Shown in pieces: positions 53,954 to 63,306 of a DNA stretch of 64,000 nucleotides. Source of the stretch: Cryobacterium zongtaii (GTDB lineage Bacteria; Actinomycetota; Actinomycetes; Actinomycetales; Microbacteriaceae). A program made the position numbers and the translations under genes. Every line of letters starts with the position of its first letter. Position 1 is the first letter of the stretch. The notes under the pieces are model-generated. The model did not search any database. It worked only from the letters and a program-made list of their open reading frames with translations, and was not told the origin of the DNA. Location of the stretch: the NCBI RefSeq assembly GCF_002909375.1, contig NZ_PPXD01000027.1:27092-91091 (forward strand). The letters are read 5' to 3'.

Positions 53954-56248
53954 CTAGTCGGTCCCCTCGGGAACGTCAGGTGCCGGATCGTTCTGCTCGG
54001 TGTCGTCGCCCCCGAGATCCTGGTCTGCATCGACGTCTTCGTCGACGTCCACATCCGCGTCTTCCTCCTCCGCGACCGCCGGTGGAGTGACGAACACCCC
54101 GGGGAACGGATCGCCACCGTACTTCGCGTTCGCCACCGACATCACGGCCGGCCACATCCGGTGCCGCGCGGTGGCGGCGGGCCCGCTTTCGAAGTTGATT
54201 GCGCGTTGATTGGCGTTCCCCGTGACGGTGACGACGCCGACGACGGTGGCCACCTTGCTGCTCGCTCCGCTCATCCAGGTGTCCTTGGCGTTGTCGGTGG
54301 TTCCGGTTTTGCCGAACATCGGCACCCAGGGCACCGTGCCGGTGTTCGACTGCACGGCGGTTCCCCTCGACATCACCTGACTGAGAGCGGCCACAATCTG
54401 ACGTTGGGTTTCCGGCAGCACTGAGTCCTCGCACCGCGAGACGGGGATGGGCACCTCGGTGCCGTCGGCGCCGATCATCCGGTCGATCACGATCGAGCTG
54501 CAGGTTGTCCCGTTGTTGGCGATGCCGGCGAAGGCGACGGCCATGCTCAACGGGGCGATCTCGTTCGTGCCGATCACGGATGCCGCGCTCTGGCTCAGCG
54601 GTTCGCCGTCGGCGCGGTGCACTCCGAAGGCCTCGGCCATCTTCCGGATCCCGCAGAGGTCGAGCCGCTTGGCCATGGCGATGAACCCCGTGTTGATCGA
54701 CCCGATGGTGGCCTCCAGCGCGCTGTAGTTGCGACCGGATTCGTTGGCGTCGTTCTTGGGGCTCCAGCCCTCCGAATCGTAGTTCTGTGGGCCGAAACAG
54801 CTGTCGTTGAAGGTTCCCCATTGTGATCTGGGGGCGGAGTCGACGCGCTCGTCCAGGGAATGGCCGGTGTTCAGCCAGTCCGCGAGGGTGAAGACCTTGT
54901 AGGTGGAGCCGGGCTGGAACCCGCGGGATCCCCCGGCGACGAAGTCGGTGTTGTAGTTCACGCTGCTCCAGTTGCTCCCGGTGGCCTGCACCTCGGGGTC
55001 CTGGCTGTAGTCCTTGTTCTGCGTCATGGCGAGCACTCGGCCGGTGCCGACCTCGACGCTCGAGATGACACCGCCCACGTCCCAGCCGGCGCGGGTCTTC
55101 GGCACGTTCTCGTTCATCGTCGCGACTGCGGCGTTCTGAAGGTCGAGGTCGAGGGTGGTGTACACGTCGAAGCCGCCCCGGCGGATGTTCTTGATCCGCG
55201 CATCCTCGTCGTCGCCGAAGACCGGGTCGTTCGCCAGGACATGGATCACGTAGTCGCAGAAGTACGCGTTTGCCCCGGCGGTCTGGCATCCGGTGCTGGG
55301 CTCGTGGATGGTCGGTTCGATGGGGGCCGCCATGGCCTCATCGAACTCGACCTGGGTGATCTTGCCGTATCTGAGCATCTCCCCGAGGATGTAGTCGCGG
55401 CGCTGCCGGTTGTCCAGGTAGCCATTGGCCACGCCATTGGTCTCGCTCGCCGGCCGGTCGAGCCTGAACTTGCCGGGATTGTTGACGATGGCCACGAGGC
55501 TGGCCGCCTGCGCCACCGTGAGATCGGCCGCCGTGCTCCCGTAGTAATAGGCGGCCGCGGCCTCGATGCCGTACACGCGGCCGCCGAAGCCGGCGATATT
55601 GAGGTACTGGCGCAGGATGTCGTTTTTTGCGTATTTCTTTTCCACGCCGATCGCCAGTCGCATCTCCTTGAGCTTGCGCGATGCCGTCGTCACCGTGGCC
55701 GCCGCGTAGCAGTCCGAGATCTCCTCCTCGGTGGGGAGCATCTCGCACTTCTGCACGAGCACGTTCTTGACGTACTGCTGGGTGATCGACGATCCGCCCT
55801 GCACGCTTCCCCGGAACGCCGTCGTCAACGCGCCGCGCATGGTTCCCTGCAGGTCGACGCCGCCGTGGTCGTAGAAGCGCGGGTCTTCCCCGGCGATCGC
55901 GGCGTCCTTCACGTTCTGGCCGATGTCGTCCCAACCGACCTCGACCCGGTTTTGGTCGTACAGGGTCGCGAGCAGGATCGGCGTTCCGTCCGGGCCGGTG
56001 GCATAGATGTTGCTGCGTTGGGCGAGCGGCTCGATCTCGAGGTAGTTCGGCAGGGTCTCGAAGACGTTGATCGTGCTGGTCGCCGCCACGCCGGTGAGCG
56101 CAACGACCGGTGTCAGGCTCACAGTGACCAACAGCCCGGCAATGGCGCTCGTCGCGGCCAGACCGATCAGGCCGCCGACCACACCTCCGAAGGATCGCGG
56201 TGGGGTGACTCCGGTTCCGTTCATCCCGTTTGTGCCGTTGCTCACCAT
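53954..56248 (-). CDS. Class A penicillin-binding protein
   Basis: A 764-residue bifunctional peptidoglycan synthase. One N-terminal membrane anchor (about residues 20-50), then the GT51 glycosyltransferase with AIAGEDPRFYDHGGVD and QGGSSITQQYVKN, and the transpeptidase with FQPGSTYKVF (active serine in STYK), SINTG and KTGTTDNAKDTW. The C-terminus is a highly acidic Asp/Glu tail of about 35 residues. ATG at 56248 chosen for the shortest anchor; another start 18 codons upstream is possible. The last residues lie 3 bp from the convergent dnaE2 stop. Confidence 0.93.
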   Translation of the reverse strand: MVSNGTNGMNGTGVTPPRSFGGVVGGLIGLAATSAIAGLLVTVSLTPVVALTGVAATSTINVFETLPNYLEIEPLAQRSNIYATGPDGTPILLATLYDQNRVEVGWDDIGQNVKDAAIAGEDPRFYDHGGVDLQGTMRGALTTAFRGSVQGGSSITQQYVKNVLVQKCEMLPTEEEISDCYAAATVTTASRKLKEMRLAIGVEKKYAKNDILRQYLNIAGFGGRVYGIEAAAAYYYGSTAADLTVAQAASLVAIVNNPGKFRLDRPASETNGVANGYLDNRQRRDYILGEMLRYGKITQVEFDEAMAAPIEPTIHEPSTGCQTAGANAYFCDYVIHVLANDPVFGDDEDARIKNIRRGGFDVYTTLDLDLQNAAVATMNENVPKTRAGWDVGGVISSVEVGTGRVLAMTQNKDYSQDPEVQATGSNWSSVNYNTDFVAGGSRGFQPGSTYKVFTLADWLNTGHSLDERVDSAPRSQWGTFNDSCFGPQNYDSEGWSPKNDANESGRNYSALEATIGSINTGFIAMAKRLDLCGIRKMAEAFGVHRADGEPLSQSAASVIGTNEIAPLSMAVAFAGIANNGTTCSSIVIDRMIGADGTEVPIPVSRCEDSVLPETQRQIVAALSQVMSRGTAVQSNTGTVPWVPMFGKTGTTDNAKDTWMSGASSKVATVVGVVTVTGNANQRAINFESGPAATARHRMWPAVMSVANAKYGGDPFPGVFVTPPAVAEEEDADVDVDEDVDADQDLGGDDTEQNDPAPDVPEGTD

Positions 56249-56450
56249 TCTGTGCTCACCATGGTTCCGCCGTCCGCCCCTCCACACACCAGGCACGCCC
56301 AATCGCGCCAGTAGTCATCCACTCAATGCCGCTCGGGATCGCTTCGCTAGGGGCTTGCCGAACCCCTCGAACAGGGGCAGTGCGCCGCTGGACGGACGGC
56401 GCGGGTTTCGGGCGGCGTTAGAGTTGCGTGTCACGTTCTCTGGAGGAAAG

Positions 56451-57014
56451 ATGGCCGGACCGGCAATGCCCAATGTGCCCAGCAGGCGCAACGTCAAGGT
56501 GCTCACGGATGCGATCGCCGCCCTCGAATCCGGAACCGGCGTGTCCGCCATGTTCCTGACCAAGCGCTACGGCGCCTTCACGATCGACGGCACCGCATTC
56601 ATCTCCGCGTCGGTCAAGACGCTCACCGTCGGCGGCCGCTCCATCGAGCAGAATCTCAAGCCGCACAAGTCCCTGCAGGCACTGCGCGCCCTTGAGCCGA
56701 GCGACGGTGAGACGGCGGATGAGGCGCCGGGCATCGAACAGGACCTCACAGCACCCGCCGTGGCACACGGCGACCTGATCTCGGTGCTCTTCGTCGACCC
56801 GGCCTACGGGCCGTTCACCGTCACCGGGGTGGCTGTCGCGTCGACGGTGAGCGATGTGGTGCTCGTCGGCGGTTGGTTTGTGAGCCGGGCCGGCACCACG
56901 GCTCCCCGCGTGGTGAGTGTTGAGGTGTTGGCCGCCAGCGGCACCCACGAGTACCCGTTGCCGGCGCGCATCGTGAGTTGGGGCGAAGATACCGAGGGCG
57001 CGACCGAGTACTGA
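56451..57014 (+). CDS. Conserved hypothetical protein
   Basis: A 187-residue cytoplasmic protein without recognised domain. It begins with a basic segment (PNVPSRRNVKVLTDAIAAL), then SAMFLTKRYGAFTIDGTAF; the second half is strand-rich with LISVLFVDPAYGPFTVTGVA and VLVGGWFVSRAG. The repeated YGAFTIDG/YGPFTVTG phrase suggests an internal duplication. Strong GGAGGAAAG site before the ATG. Followed by a terminator at 57047. Confidence 0.7.
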   Translation: MAGPAMPNVPSRRNVKVLTDAIAALESGTGVSAMFLTKRYGAFTIDGTAFISASVKTLTVGGRSIEQNLKPHKSLQALRALEPSDGETADEAPGIEQDLTAPAVAHGDLISVLFVDPAYGPFTVTGVAVASTVSDVVLVGGWFVSRAGTTAPRVVSVEVLAASGTHEYPLPARIVSWGEDTEGATEY

Positions 57015-57046
57015 GCTCCAGAGCGAGCCAACCCCCTTAAACCCGA

Positions 57047-57078
57047 AACGACCCGGCAGCGAAAGCTGCCGGGTCGTT
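57047..57078. terminator. Bidirectional terminator
   Basis: A perfect 14-bp stem (57047-57060 with 57065-57078) around a GAAA tetraloop, ending in TT on the plus strand and in TTT on the minus strand. It separates the convergent genes ending at 57014 and 57095. Confidence 0.85.
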
Positions 57079-57094
57079 CGTGAAGCGGGTACGA

Positions 57095-57580
57095 CTACGC
57101 GCGAACGCCCGTGGCCGTGGTCTTCTTGGGCCAGGCCGGAGCGAGGGTCAGGATGGCCCAACCGAACAGGCCGGACAGGACGCCCATGCCGATGGCGAAG
57201 GCCGAGACACCGAACGACACCACTGAGGTGAAGAGCGAGGTGCGCAGGAACGACGCGTTCATGACCGTCGCACGCAGCGGGTCTTCCTTGTCGAGTTCGG
57301 CGTAGGTCTTGCCCTCGGCCATGTCCAGCGCGTGGTGGTTGATGATGTCGGCCTGGGCGAATGCGGAGAACGGTCCGACGACCGGGGCGCCGGCGAGGAA
57401 CGCGGCGTCTTCGGAGACGGTGATCTTCTCGGCGGAGAGCTGTGAGCTGACAACGCCCCAGACCACACCTCCACCGATGATCATGACGACGGCGCCGAGA
57501 ATTCCGGCCCAGCCGATGAGCTTGAGGACCTTGACCTTGGTGGCTCCCAGGGTGGTGGCCGGAACGGTTGCTGTTGACAC
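57095..57580 (-). CDS. Conserved actinobacterial two-helix membrane protein
   Basis: A 161-residue protein with two membrane segments (LIGWAGILGAVVMIIGGGVVWG and FTSVVSFGVSAFAIGMGVLSGLFGWAIL cut as SLFTSVVSFGVSAFAIGMGV) flanking an extracytoplasmic loop with DAAFLAGAPVVGPFSAFAQ and IINHHALDMAEGKTYAELD. Similar proteins occur widely in actinobacteria, often misnamed as LigA. GTG start at 57580 follows GAAAGG; an ATG 12 codons upstream is less likely. Function unknown. Confidence 0.75.
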   Translation of the reverse strand: MSTATVPATTLGATKVKVLKLIGWAGILGAVVMIIGGGVVWGVVSSQLSAEKITVSEDAAFLAGAPVVGPFSAFAQADIINHHALDMAEGKTYAELDKEDPLRATVMNASFLRTSLFTSVVSFGVSAFAIGMGVLSGLFGWAILTLAPAWPKKTTATGVRA

Positions 57581-57699
57581 GATGTTGCCTTTCGTTGCGA
57601 TTCTGAAGATGCTCACAGTCTGGCAGCATCCGGTTTTCCCAGTCAGGGTACAAAGTCCCTGGCTTCAAATTCGTAACACTTAAGGTGCTGATCAGAACG

Positions 57700-57733
57700 A
57701 AAAAAGGCCTTACACATTTATATGCGTAAGGCC
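57700..57733 (-). terminator. Rho-independent terminator of the pfl operon
   Basis: GGCCTTAC (57706-57713) pairs with GTAAGGCC (57726-57733), extended by inner pairs, and on the minus strand is followed by six T. It lies 33 bp after the pflA stop. The run is AT-rich against the surrounding DNA. Confidence 0.9.
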
Positions 57734-57765
57734 GATATTCGTCGGTGTGTCAGATTTCTCGACTC

Positions 57766-58650
57766 CTAGAAGACCGTCAGTCCCCGTGCCTCGAACTGGC
57801 CGCGCACCCGGGTGAGCACGTCGTTCTCCGGCGGGTGCACGCCGTGCAGCGGGTACGGGATGCTCAGCCGGTCCCACTTGTCCTCGCCCATCTGGTGGAA
57901 GGGCAGGACCTCGACGCGCTGAACGTTGGGCCAGCTCGCGACGATGTCGACGACGGCTTCGACGTTGTCGACGGCGTCGGTGAGCCCGGGCACCAGCACG
58001 AAGCGCACCCAGACCGGGATGTTGCGCTCGGCGAGCCTGTCGCCGAAGGCGATCGTCGGTGCGAGTTCGCGGCCGGTGACCTTCTTGTAGGTGTCCGGCA
58101 GGCCCGACTTGACGTCGAGCAGAACCAGGTCGACATTGTCGAGAAGTTCGTCGGAGGCGCTCTTGCCGAGGTAGCCGGAGGTGTCCAGGGTGGTGTGAAC
58201 GCCCAGGGCGTGCGCCTCCTTGAACATCCGCTTGACGAAAGCGGGCTGCATCAGCGGTTCGCCGCCTGAGATGGTGAGGCCACCGTTGGTGGCCTTGAAG
58301 ACGCCCAGGTAGCGGGTCATGCGGGCGACCAGGTCGTCGATGGGCGTGACCAGGCCGTCGCGCATCTTCCAGGTGTCCGGGTTGTGGCAGTACTGGCAGC
58401 GCAGCAGGCAGCCGGAGAGGAACAGGGTCATGCGGGTGCCGGGGCCGTCAACGGCCGTCACGAGCTCCCAGGAGTGCACGCTGGCGACGGTGCCCTCGCG
58501 GATTGCCTTCATTTCGAGGGTGTGCAGTTCGGCCTTGCGGTCGACGTCGTTCAGGGCACTGATCTCGTCGGCCACGTCGACCGAAAGGTCGACGTGCTCG
58601 ACGACTACAGGACAGGCAACGCTAGGGAAGCCGAGGTTGATTGCGGTCAT
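57766..58650 (-). CDS. pflA: Pyruvate formate-lyase-activating enzyme
   Basis: A 294-residue radical-SAM enzyme that installs the glycyl radical on PflB. The cluster motif is SGCLLRCQYCHNPDTW (C81, C85, C88), preceded by VTAVDGPGTRMTLF; TISGGEPLMQPAFV and LLDVKSG follow. It has about 50 extra N-terminal residues compared with E. coli PflA, including one cysteine; an internal ATG at codon 47 would give the usual length. It lies 46 bp after pflB. Confidence 0.94.
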   Translation of the reverse strand: MTAINLGFPSVACPVVVEHVDLSVDVADEISALNDVDRKAELHTLEMKAIREGTVASVHSWELVTAVDGPGTRMTLFLSGCLLRCQYCHNPDTWKMRDGLVTPIDDLVARMTRYLGVFKATNGGLTISGGEPLMQPAFVKRMFKEAHALGVHTTLDTSGYLGKSASDELLDNVDLVLLDVKSGLPDTYKKVTGRELAPTIAFGDRLAERNIPVWVRFVLVPGLTDAVDNVEAVVDIVASWPNVQRVEVLPFHQMGEDKWDRLSIPYPLHGVHPPENDVLTRVRGQFEARGLTVF

Positions 58651-58696
58651 GGTCTCGTCCTACCTAGCGTTGCCGGTCATCTGTAAGGGTGTTCTC

Positions 58697-60964
58697 TTAG
58701 TGCGAGTGGAACGTGCGGCTGATGACATCCATCTGCTGCTCGCGGGTGAGCCGGACGAAGTTCACCGCGTAGCCGGAGACGCGAATCGTCAGCTGCGGGT
58801 AGTTTTCCGGGTGCTCCATGGCGTCTTCGAGAGTCTCTTTGTTGAGCACGTTGACGTTGAGGTGGTATCCGCTGGCCGAGGTGAACGCGTCGAGCAGTCC
58901 GACCAGGCTGGTGACCTGCTCGTCCTTGGTGTGACCGAGGCCACTGGGAACGACGGTGTTGGTCAGCGAGATGCCGTCCTGCGCTTCACTGTACGGGAGC
59001 TTGGCGACACTGAGTGCCGACGCGAGCATGCCGTGGGTGTCGCGGCCGTTCATCGGGTTTGCACCCGGTGCGAACGGCTCACCCTTGCGACGGCCGTCCG
59101 GCGTGTTGCCGGTGGCCTTGCCGTAGACCACGTTGGACGTGATCGTCAGGATCGACTGGGTGTGGATGGCGTCGCGGTAGGTCGGGTGCTTGCGGATCAT
59201 CGTCATGAAGCGTTCCATGACATCGATCGCGATGGCGTCGACCCTGTCGTCGTCGTTACCGAAGGCGGGGAACTCGCCCTCGACGGTGTAATCGACAACC
59301 AGACCGGTCTCGTCGCGCACCGGACGGACCGTGGCGTACTTGATGGCGGACAGCGAGTCAGCGACCACGCTCAGGCCGGCGATGCCGCAGGCCAGGGTGC
59401 GGATGATCTTCTGGTCGTGCAGGGCCATCTCGAGGCGCTCGTACGCGTACTTGTCGTGCATGTAGTGGATGCAGTTCAGCGCGGTGACGTAGGTCTCGGC
59501 GAGCCATTCGAGGGTCTCGAGGTAGGCCGGGAAGACGGTGTCGTAGTCGAGGACCTCGTCGGTGTTCGCTGCGGTGGCCGGTGCGATCTGCTTGCCGGAC
59601 ACCTCGTCGCGGCCGCCGTTGATCGAGTACAGCAGCGCCTTGACAGCGTTGACGCGGGCTCCGAAGAACTGCATCTGCTTGCCGACACGCATCGGCGAGA
59701 CGCAGCATGCGATCGCGGCGTCGTCACCCATCTCGTTGCGGATGAGGTCGTCGGACTCGTACTGGATGGCCGACGTGTCGATCGAGACCTGGGCGCAGAA
59801 GCGCTTGAAGCCCTCGGGCAGCTTGTCGCTCCACAGCACGGTCAGGTTCGGCTCGGGTGCGGGGCCCACGTTGTACAGGGTCTGCAGGAAGCGGAACGCG
59901 GTCTTGGTGACGAGCGGGCGACCGTCTTCACCGATGCCGGCGAGCGACTCGGTGACCCAGGTGGGGTCGCCGGCGAAGATGTCGTCGTACTCCGGGGTGC
60001 GGAGGAACCGGACGATGCGCAGCTTGATGACGAGGTCGTCGATGAGCTCCTGGGCGCCGGATTCGGTCAGGGTGCCGGCCTTGAGGTCGCGCTCGATGTA
60101 GGCGTCGAGGAAGGCCGCGTTGCGGCCGAACGACATTGCCGCACCGTTCTGCTCCTTGACCGCACCGAGGTACGCGAAGTACAGCCACTGAACGGCTTCC
60201 TTGGCGGTGGTGGCGGGCTTGGAGATGTCGGAGCCGTAGCTGGCTGCCATCTGCACGAGTTCCTTGAGGGCCCGGATCTGCTCCGAGTTCTCCTCGCGGG
60301 CACGGATGATGTCCTCGGTCGAGGGCTCCATGTCCAGCTCGGCGCGGTCGTTCTTCTTGCCGGCGATCAGCGCGTCGACACCGTAGAGGGCGACACGGCG
60401 GTAGTCACCGATGATGCGGCCGCGGCCGTAGGCATCCGGGAGTCCCGTGATCAGGTGGCTGCTGCGCGCACGACGCACACCGGGAGGGTAGACGTCGAAG
60501 ACCGCGGTGTTGTGGGTCTTGCGGTAGTCGGTGAAGATCGTCTCGAGCTCGGGCGACACGGGGTAGCCATAGGTCTCGAGGGAGGTGGCGACCATGCGCC
60601 AGCCGCCGAACGGCATGATCGCACGCTTGAGCGGCGCATCCGTCTGGAGTCCGACGATGACCTCGTTGGCCTCGTCGATGTAGCCGGGCTTGTGCGCGGT
60701 GATGGACGACGGGGTCGTCGCGTCGATGTCGTAGACACCCTTTTCGCGCTCGACCGGGAACATCGCGGACAGTTTTGCCCAGATGCCGGTGGTGCGCTCG
60801 GTGGCGCCGGCGAGGAAGCTCGCGTCGCCGAGGTACGGCGTGTAGTTGCGCTGGATGAAGTCGCGCAGGTTGATCGAGTCCTGCCACGGGCCGCTGACGA
60901 ATTCGGCGGCGCCGGTTTCTGCAAGACCCTGCTGGTCGCTTCGGATGCCATCTGTGACGGTCAT
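58697..60964 (-). CDS. pflB: Pyruvate formate-lyase
   Basis: A 755-residue glycyl-radical enzyme that cleaves pyruvate with CoA to acetyl-CoA and formate without oxygen. The paired catalytic cysteines are C420-C421 in [13 protein letters not shown] and the radical glycine is G731 in [13 protein letters not shown], as in true PFL. CoA/pyruvate region GQMPFGG-like segment reads [12 protein letters not shown] at 60964 follows AAGGAGAG. No formate channel (FocA) is next to it. Presence implies fermentative or microaerobic metabolism in this actinobacterium. Confidence 0.96.
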   Translation of the reverse strand: MTVTDGIRSDQQGLAETGAAEFVSGPWQDSINLRDFIQRNYTPYLGDASFLAGATERTTGIWAKLSAMFPVEREKGVYDIDATTPSSITAHKPGYIDEANEVIVGLQTDAPLKRAIMPFGGWRMVATSLETYGYPVSPELETIFTDYRKTHNTAVFDVYPPGVRRARSSHLITGLPDAYGRGRIIGDYRRVALYGVDALIAGKKNDRAELDMEPSTEDIIRAREENSEQIRALKELVQMAASYGSDISKPATTAKEAVQWLYFAYLGAVKEQNGAAMSFGRNAAFLDAYIERDLKAGTLTESGAQELIDDLVIKLRIVRFLRTPEYDDIFAGDPTWVTESLAGIGEDGRPLVTKTAFRFLQTLYNVGPAPEPNLTVLWSDKLPEGFKRFCAQVSIDTSAIQYESDDLIRNEMGDDAAIACCVSPMRVGKQMQFFGARVNAVKALLYSINGGRDEVSGKQIAPATAANTDEVLDYDTVFPAYLETLEWLAETYVTALNCIHYMHDKYAYERLEMALHDQKIIRTLACGIAGLSVVADSLSAIKYATVRPVRDETGLVVDYTVEGEFPAFGNDDDRVDAIAIDVMERFMTMIRKHPTYRDAIHTQSILTITSNVVYGKATGNTPDGRRKGEPFAPGANPMNGRDTHGMLASALSVAKLPYSEAQDGISLTNTVVPSGLGHTKDEQVTSLVGLLDAFTSASGYHLNVNVLNKETLEDAMEHPENYPQLTIRVSGYAVNFVRLTREQQMDVISRTFHSH

Positions 60965-61123
60965 ATGGTGTGCTCTCCTTGTAGGATCGAGGCTTTCCCG
61001 CTGACTGGGTGTTTATCCCACCGTGCGGGCCATGAGAGCAGGACCACGAGGTACCAGCTAGTGCCACGGTGCCGGTGATTCGCCCTCTATTGGGAACACT
61101 ACCCTCCGAGTGGGGCCCGAAAC

Positions 61124-61139
61124 CGGGACCTTGGTCCCG
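61124..61139. promoter_or_regulatory. DosR/DevR-like palindrome upstream of pflB
   Basis: CGGGACC-TT-GGTCCCG is a perfect palindrome 160 bp before the pflB start. It resembles the actinobacterial dormancy-regulator box (GGGACT-N2-AGTCCC type). A looser GGGAaCACTaCCC lies at 61092-61104. The remaining sequence of this 198-bp gap has the pflB ribosome site only. Confidence 0.5.
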
Positions 61140-61162
61140 TATTCACCTCCAGTTGGGGGGTG

Positions 61163-62065
61163 TCAGCCCGGTGTTATCGAGCGCAGTTCGAACTCCCGCA
61201 CCGGCCGGGCAGTGCTGGCCGCACAGGTGCTGAGCAGCGGCGCCGACAGGCTCTCGGCGAGCTTCACCGCGAGCCGTTCATCGCCGTGGATGAAGCTCAC
61301 GGTGTGCACTCCCCCTGATTCCGTCCAGGAGCTGTAGTCGAAGGCGTCGATGCGGTCGTCGCCCCGGTTCGCCCGCGCGAACGCGGCAGCCGCTTGCACC
61401 ACATTGGGCAGCGAGCTGCGGCCCCGGAACCAGCGCGGTTCGATACGGCCGTCGAGGTAGGCGTCGACGAGGTCCGGGGCTTCGGCGCCGGTCACCCGGC
61501 CGTAGTACAACCCGTGCGGGAACAGGATCAGGGTGGCCGCGAACCTGTCTCCGCCCAGGTGCGAGCATTCCCAGGTGGCGGCCGGATAGGCCTGGGCGAG
61601 GGCGGTGACCACCGGCCGGCCCTTCACGGCGCAGCACTGGTCGTGCCGGGCATGGGTGCACACGCAGATGAGCGGCTCGGTCGACGGCGCACCGGTCGCA
61701 CCGTCCAACGGCACCTGCAACAGATCGGCGGGATCGGTCACCACCCCCCAGTGAACCCGTTCGTGTCCGACCCTGGCGTCAACGGCCGCCCACCGCCATT
61801 CGGTCTGGGCGCGGCGCTGGTGCGCGGTGCGGCCGGTTCGACGAATGGCGAGCGGGCGGATGCCCGCGGATTCGATGCGGGTCACCAGGGCCCGGGCGAG
61901 TGCGGGGTCCAGCGGCGACTGCAGGAACGCGTGCGCGCCCCAGGCCCCGTCGATCTCGACGAGGAACCAGCGTTCGCCATAGCCGGCCGTACCCGGGAGC
62001 GGATCGCCGCGCTCCAGCGACCGATCGCTGCACGGCAGCCAGCCCGGGGCGGAGGGGAGGCTCAT
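61163..62065 (-). CDS. Sucrase/ferredoxin-like (thioredoxin-fold Fe-S) protein
   Basis: A 300-residue protein of the Suc_Fer-like family. N-terminal PCSDRSLERGDPLPGTA and the late block ICVCTHARHDQCCAVKGRP, WECSHLGGDRFAATLILFPHG carry five cysteines typical of a thioredoxin-like [2Fe-2S] ferredoxin. The family's reaction is unknown. It starts by ATGA overlap with the JmjC gene and is the third gene of the repeat-peptide operon; an electron-supply or chaperone role for that oxygenase is inference. Confidence 0.85.
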   Translation of the reverse strand: MSLPSAPGWLPCSDRSLERGDPLPGTAGYGERWFLVEIDGAWGAHAFLQSPLDPALARALVTRIESAGIRPLAIRRTGRTAHQRRAQTEWRWAAVDARVGHERVHWGVVTDPADLLQVPLDGATGAPSTEPLICVCTHARHDQCCAVKGRPVVTALAQAYPAATWECSHLGGDRFAATLILFPHGLYYGRVTGAEAPDLVDAYLDGRIEPRWFRGRSSLPNVVQAAAAFARANRGDDRIDAFDYSSWTESGGVHTVSFIHGDERLAVKLAESLSAPLLSTCAASTARPVREFELRSITPG

Positions 62066-63306
62066 CGCACCACCAGGACACCCTCGCGCACCAGGCGCCG
62101 GGCCACCACGAGGGAGGACGCCGCATCCAGCCCGGCCAGGCCGCCGGCCTGCACGGGGTGCCCGGTGAGGATCTGGGTCAGGGCGTCGGCGGCCTCCCCC
62201 GGGAGCGTCACGGTCTTGTCCGGCAGCACGAGGGAGACGTCACCGGGGTTCGGGCCCTCCCGGAACCGGGCGCCGAGTCCCCGCCGCAGGCTCACGGTGG
62301 TGGCCTCGTGCAGTGCGGTGGCGGCCGCCGTGGTCGCCAGCGGGGCGATCGGCTCGGCCCGGGTGGACGCCCGAAGGCGCCCGGCCAGTCGCCGGGACAC
62401 CGCCTCGGCCGGGGCCGCATCCGCGCCCGTGAACCGGCTGAAGTCGTCGACGGTGTCGGCCAACAGGGCGCCGACGGTCGCCGCATCCGTGAGGTCGACA
62501 CCCAGGGGAAGGGCGGCGCGCAGGCTCTCGGCGGCCGCAGCGTGCGCGACGGCCTCGCGCAGCACATCGTGGCGGGTGAGGGCGGCGACGCCGATGGTCA
62601 GGTGGATCGAGGTGCCGCCCAGCGCCGTCGCCGAGTGGATCCAGCCTCTGGGCAGGTAGAGCACGTCGTTCGGCCTGAAGACCTCGTCGATGGCCGGCTC
62701 GTCCTCGGCCCATAGCTCCACCGCACGGCGATGATCGGTCCACGGCTGGTCGCGGAGTGGGCGCGGGTGCACCGGAGGGTGGATGCGCCAGCGCTTCTCC
62801 CCCGCAATCTGGAGAACAAACACATCGTGCACGTCGTAGTGCGGGTCAAAGCCGCGCTCGGCGGCCGGGGTGACGTAGGCGTTCACCTGGACGGGGTGCC
62901 CGAGGTCTCTCGTGAGCTGCCGGGTGAATTCGGCCAGCGGCGGCCAGGTGCGGTGCAGCCCCTGGAGGACCAGGGTGGCTCCGTCGGTGAACTCGTCGAG
63001 CACCTTGTCGGCGCTGACCTGGTCGGCGATCTCAGCGCCCAGGCCGCCCGGTGCGGTGTACCGGCCGGGGTCGAGTACGGTGCCCTGCCGCGCCATGCGC
63101 ACAAACGGGGTGCGCAGACCACGGTGGGTGACCAGCTCGTCGACGGCGTCTGCGGTGAAGAGGTCATCGAACCTGCCCCGCAGGGCGGCCGCGCGGGTGA
63201 AGAGCGGCCGACGGTCCCAGTAGTCCGTGGCGAACTCATCCGGCGTTACCTCGAGCAAGCGCGCGAGCGCGGGACGATCGTTCGCCCCGCGCCCCTCGCT
63301 CGTCAT
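62062..63306 (-). CDS. JmjC/cupin-4 (ribosomal oxygenase-like) Fe(II)/2-oxoglutarate dioxygenase
   Basis: A 414-residue protein of the ROXA/cupin-4 family, whose members hydroxylate His or Arg in proteins. The Fe(II) triad is visible: H156 and D158 in FDPHYDVHDVFVLQ and H224 in YLPRGWIHSA. The N-terminus (FATDYWDRRPLFTRAAAL) matches the dimerisation/leading helix of the family, and a winged-helix-like C-terminal half follows. It is translationally coupled to a tandem-repeat peptide (TGATG), a possible dedicated substrate, and to the Suc_Fer gene (ATGA). Confidence 0.88.
   Translation of the reverse strand: MTSEGRGANDRPALARLLEVTPDEFATDYWDRRPLFTRAAALRGRFDDLFTADAVDELVTHRGLRTPFVRMARQGTVLDPGRYTAPGGLGAEIADQVSADKVLDEFTDGATLVLQGLHRTWPPLAEFTRQLTRDLGHPVQVNAYVTPAAERGFDPHYDVHDVFVLQIAGEKRWRIHPPVHPRPLRDQPWTDHRRAVELWAEDEPAIDEVFRPNDVLYLPRGWIHSATALGGTSIHLTIGVAALTRHDVLREAVAHAAAAESLRAALPLGVDLTDAATVGALLADTVDDFSRFTGADAAPAEAVSRRLAGRLRASTRAEPIAPLATTAAATALHEATTVSLRRGLGARFREGPNPGDVSLVLPDKTVTLPGEAADALTQILTGHPVQAGGLAGLDAASSLVVARRLVREGVLVVR

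Noticed and set aside
54860..56314. 484-codon plus-strand frame opposite the penicillin-binding protein
   Set aside because: Shadow of the PBP gene; no ribosome site or recognisable domain.
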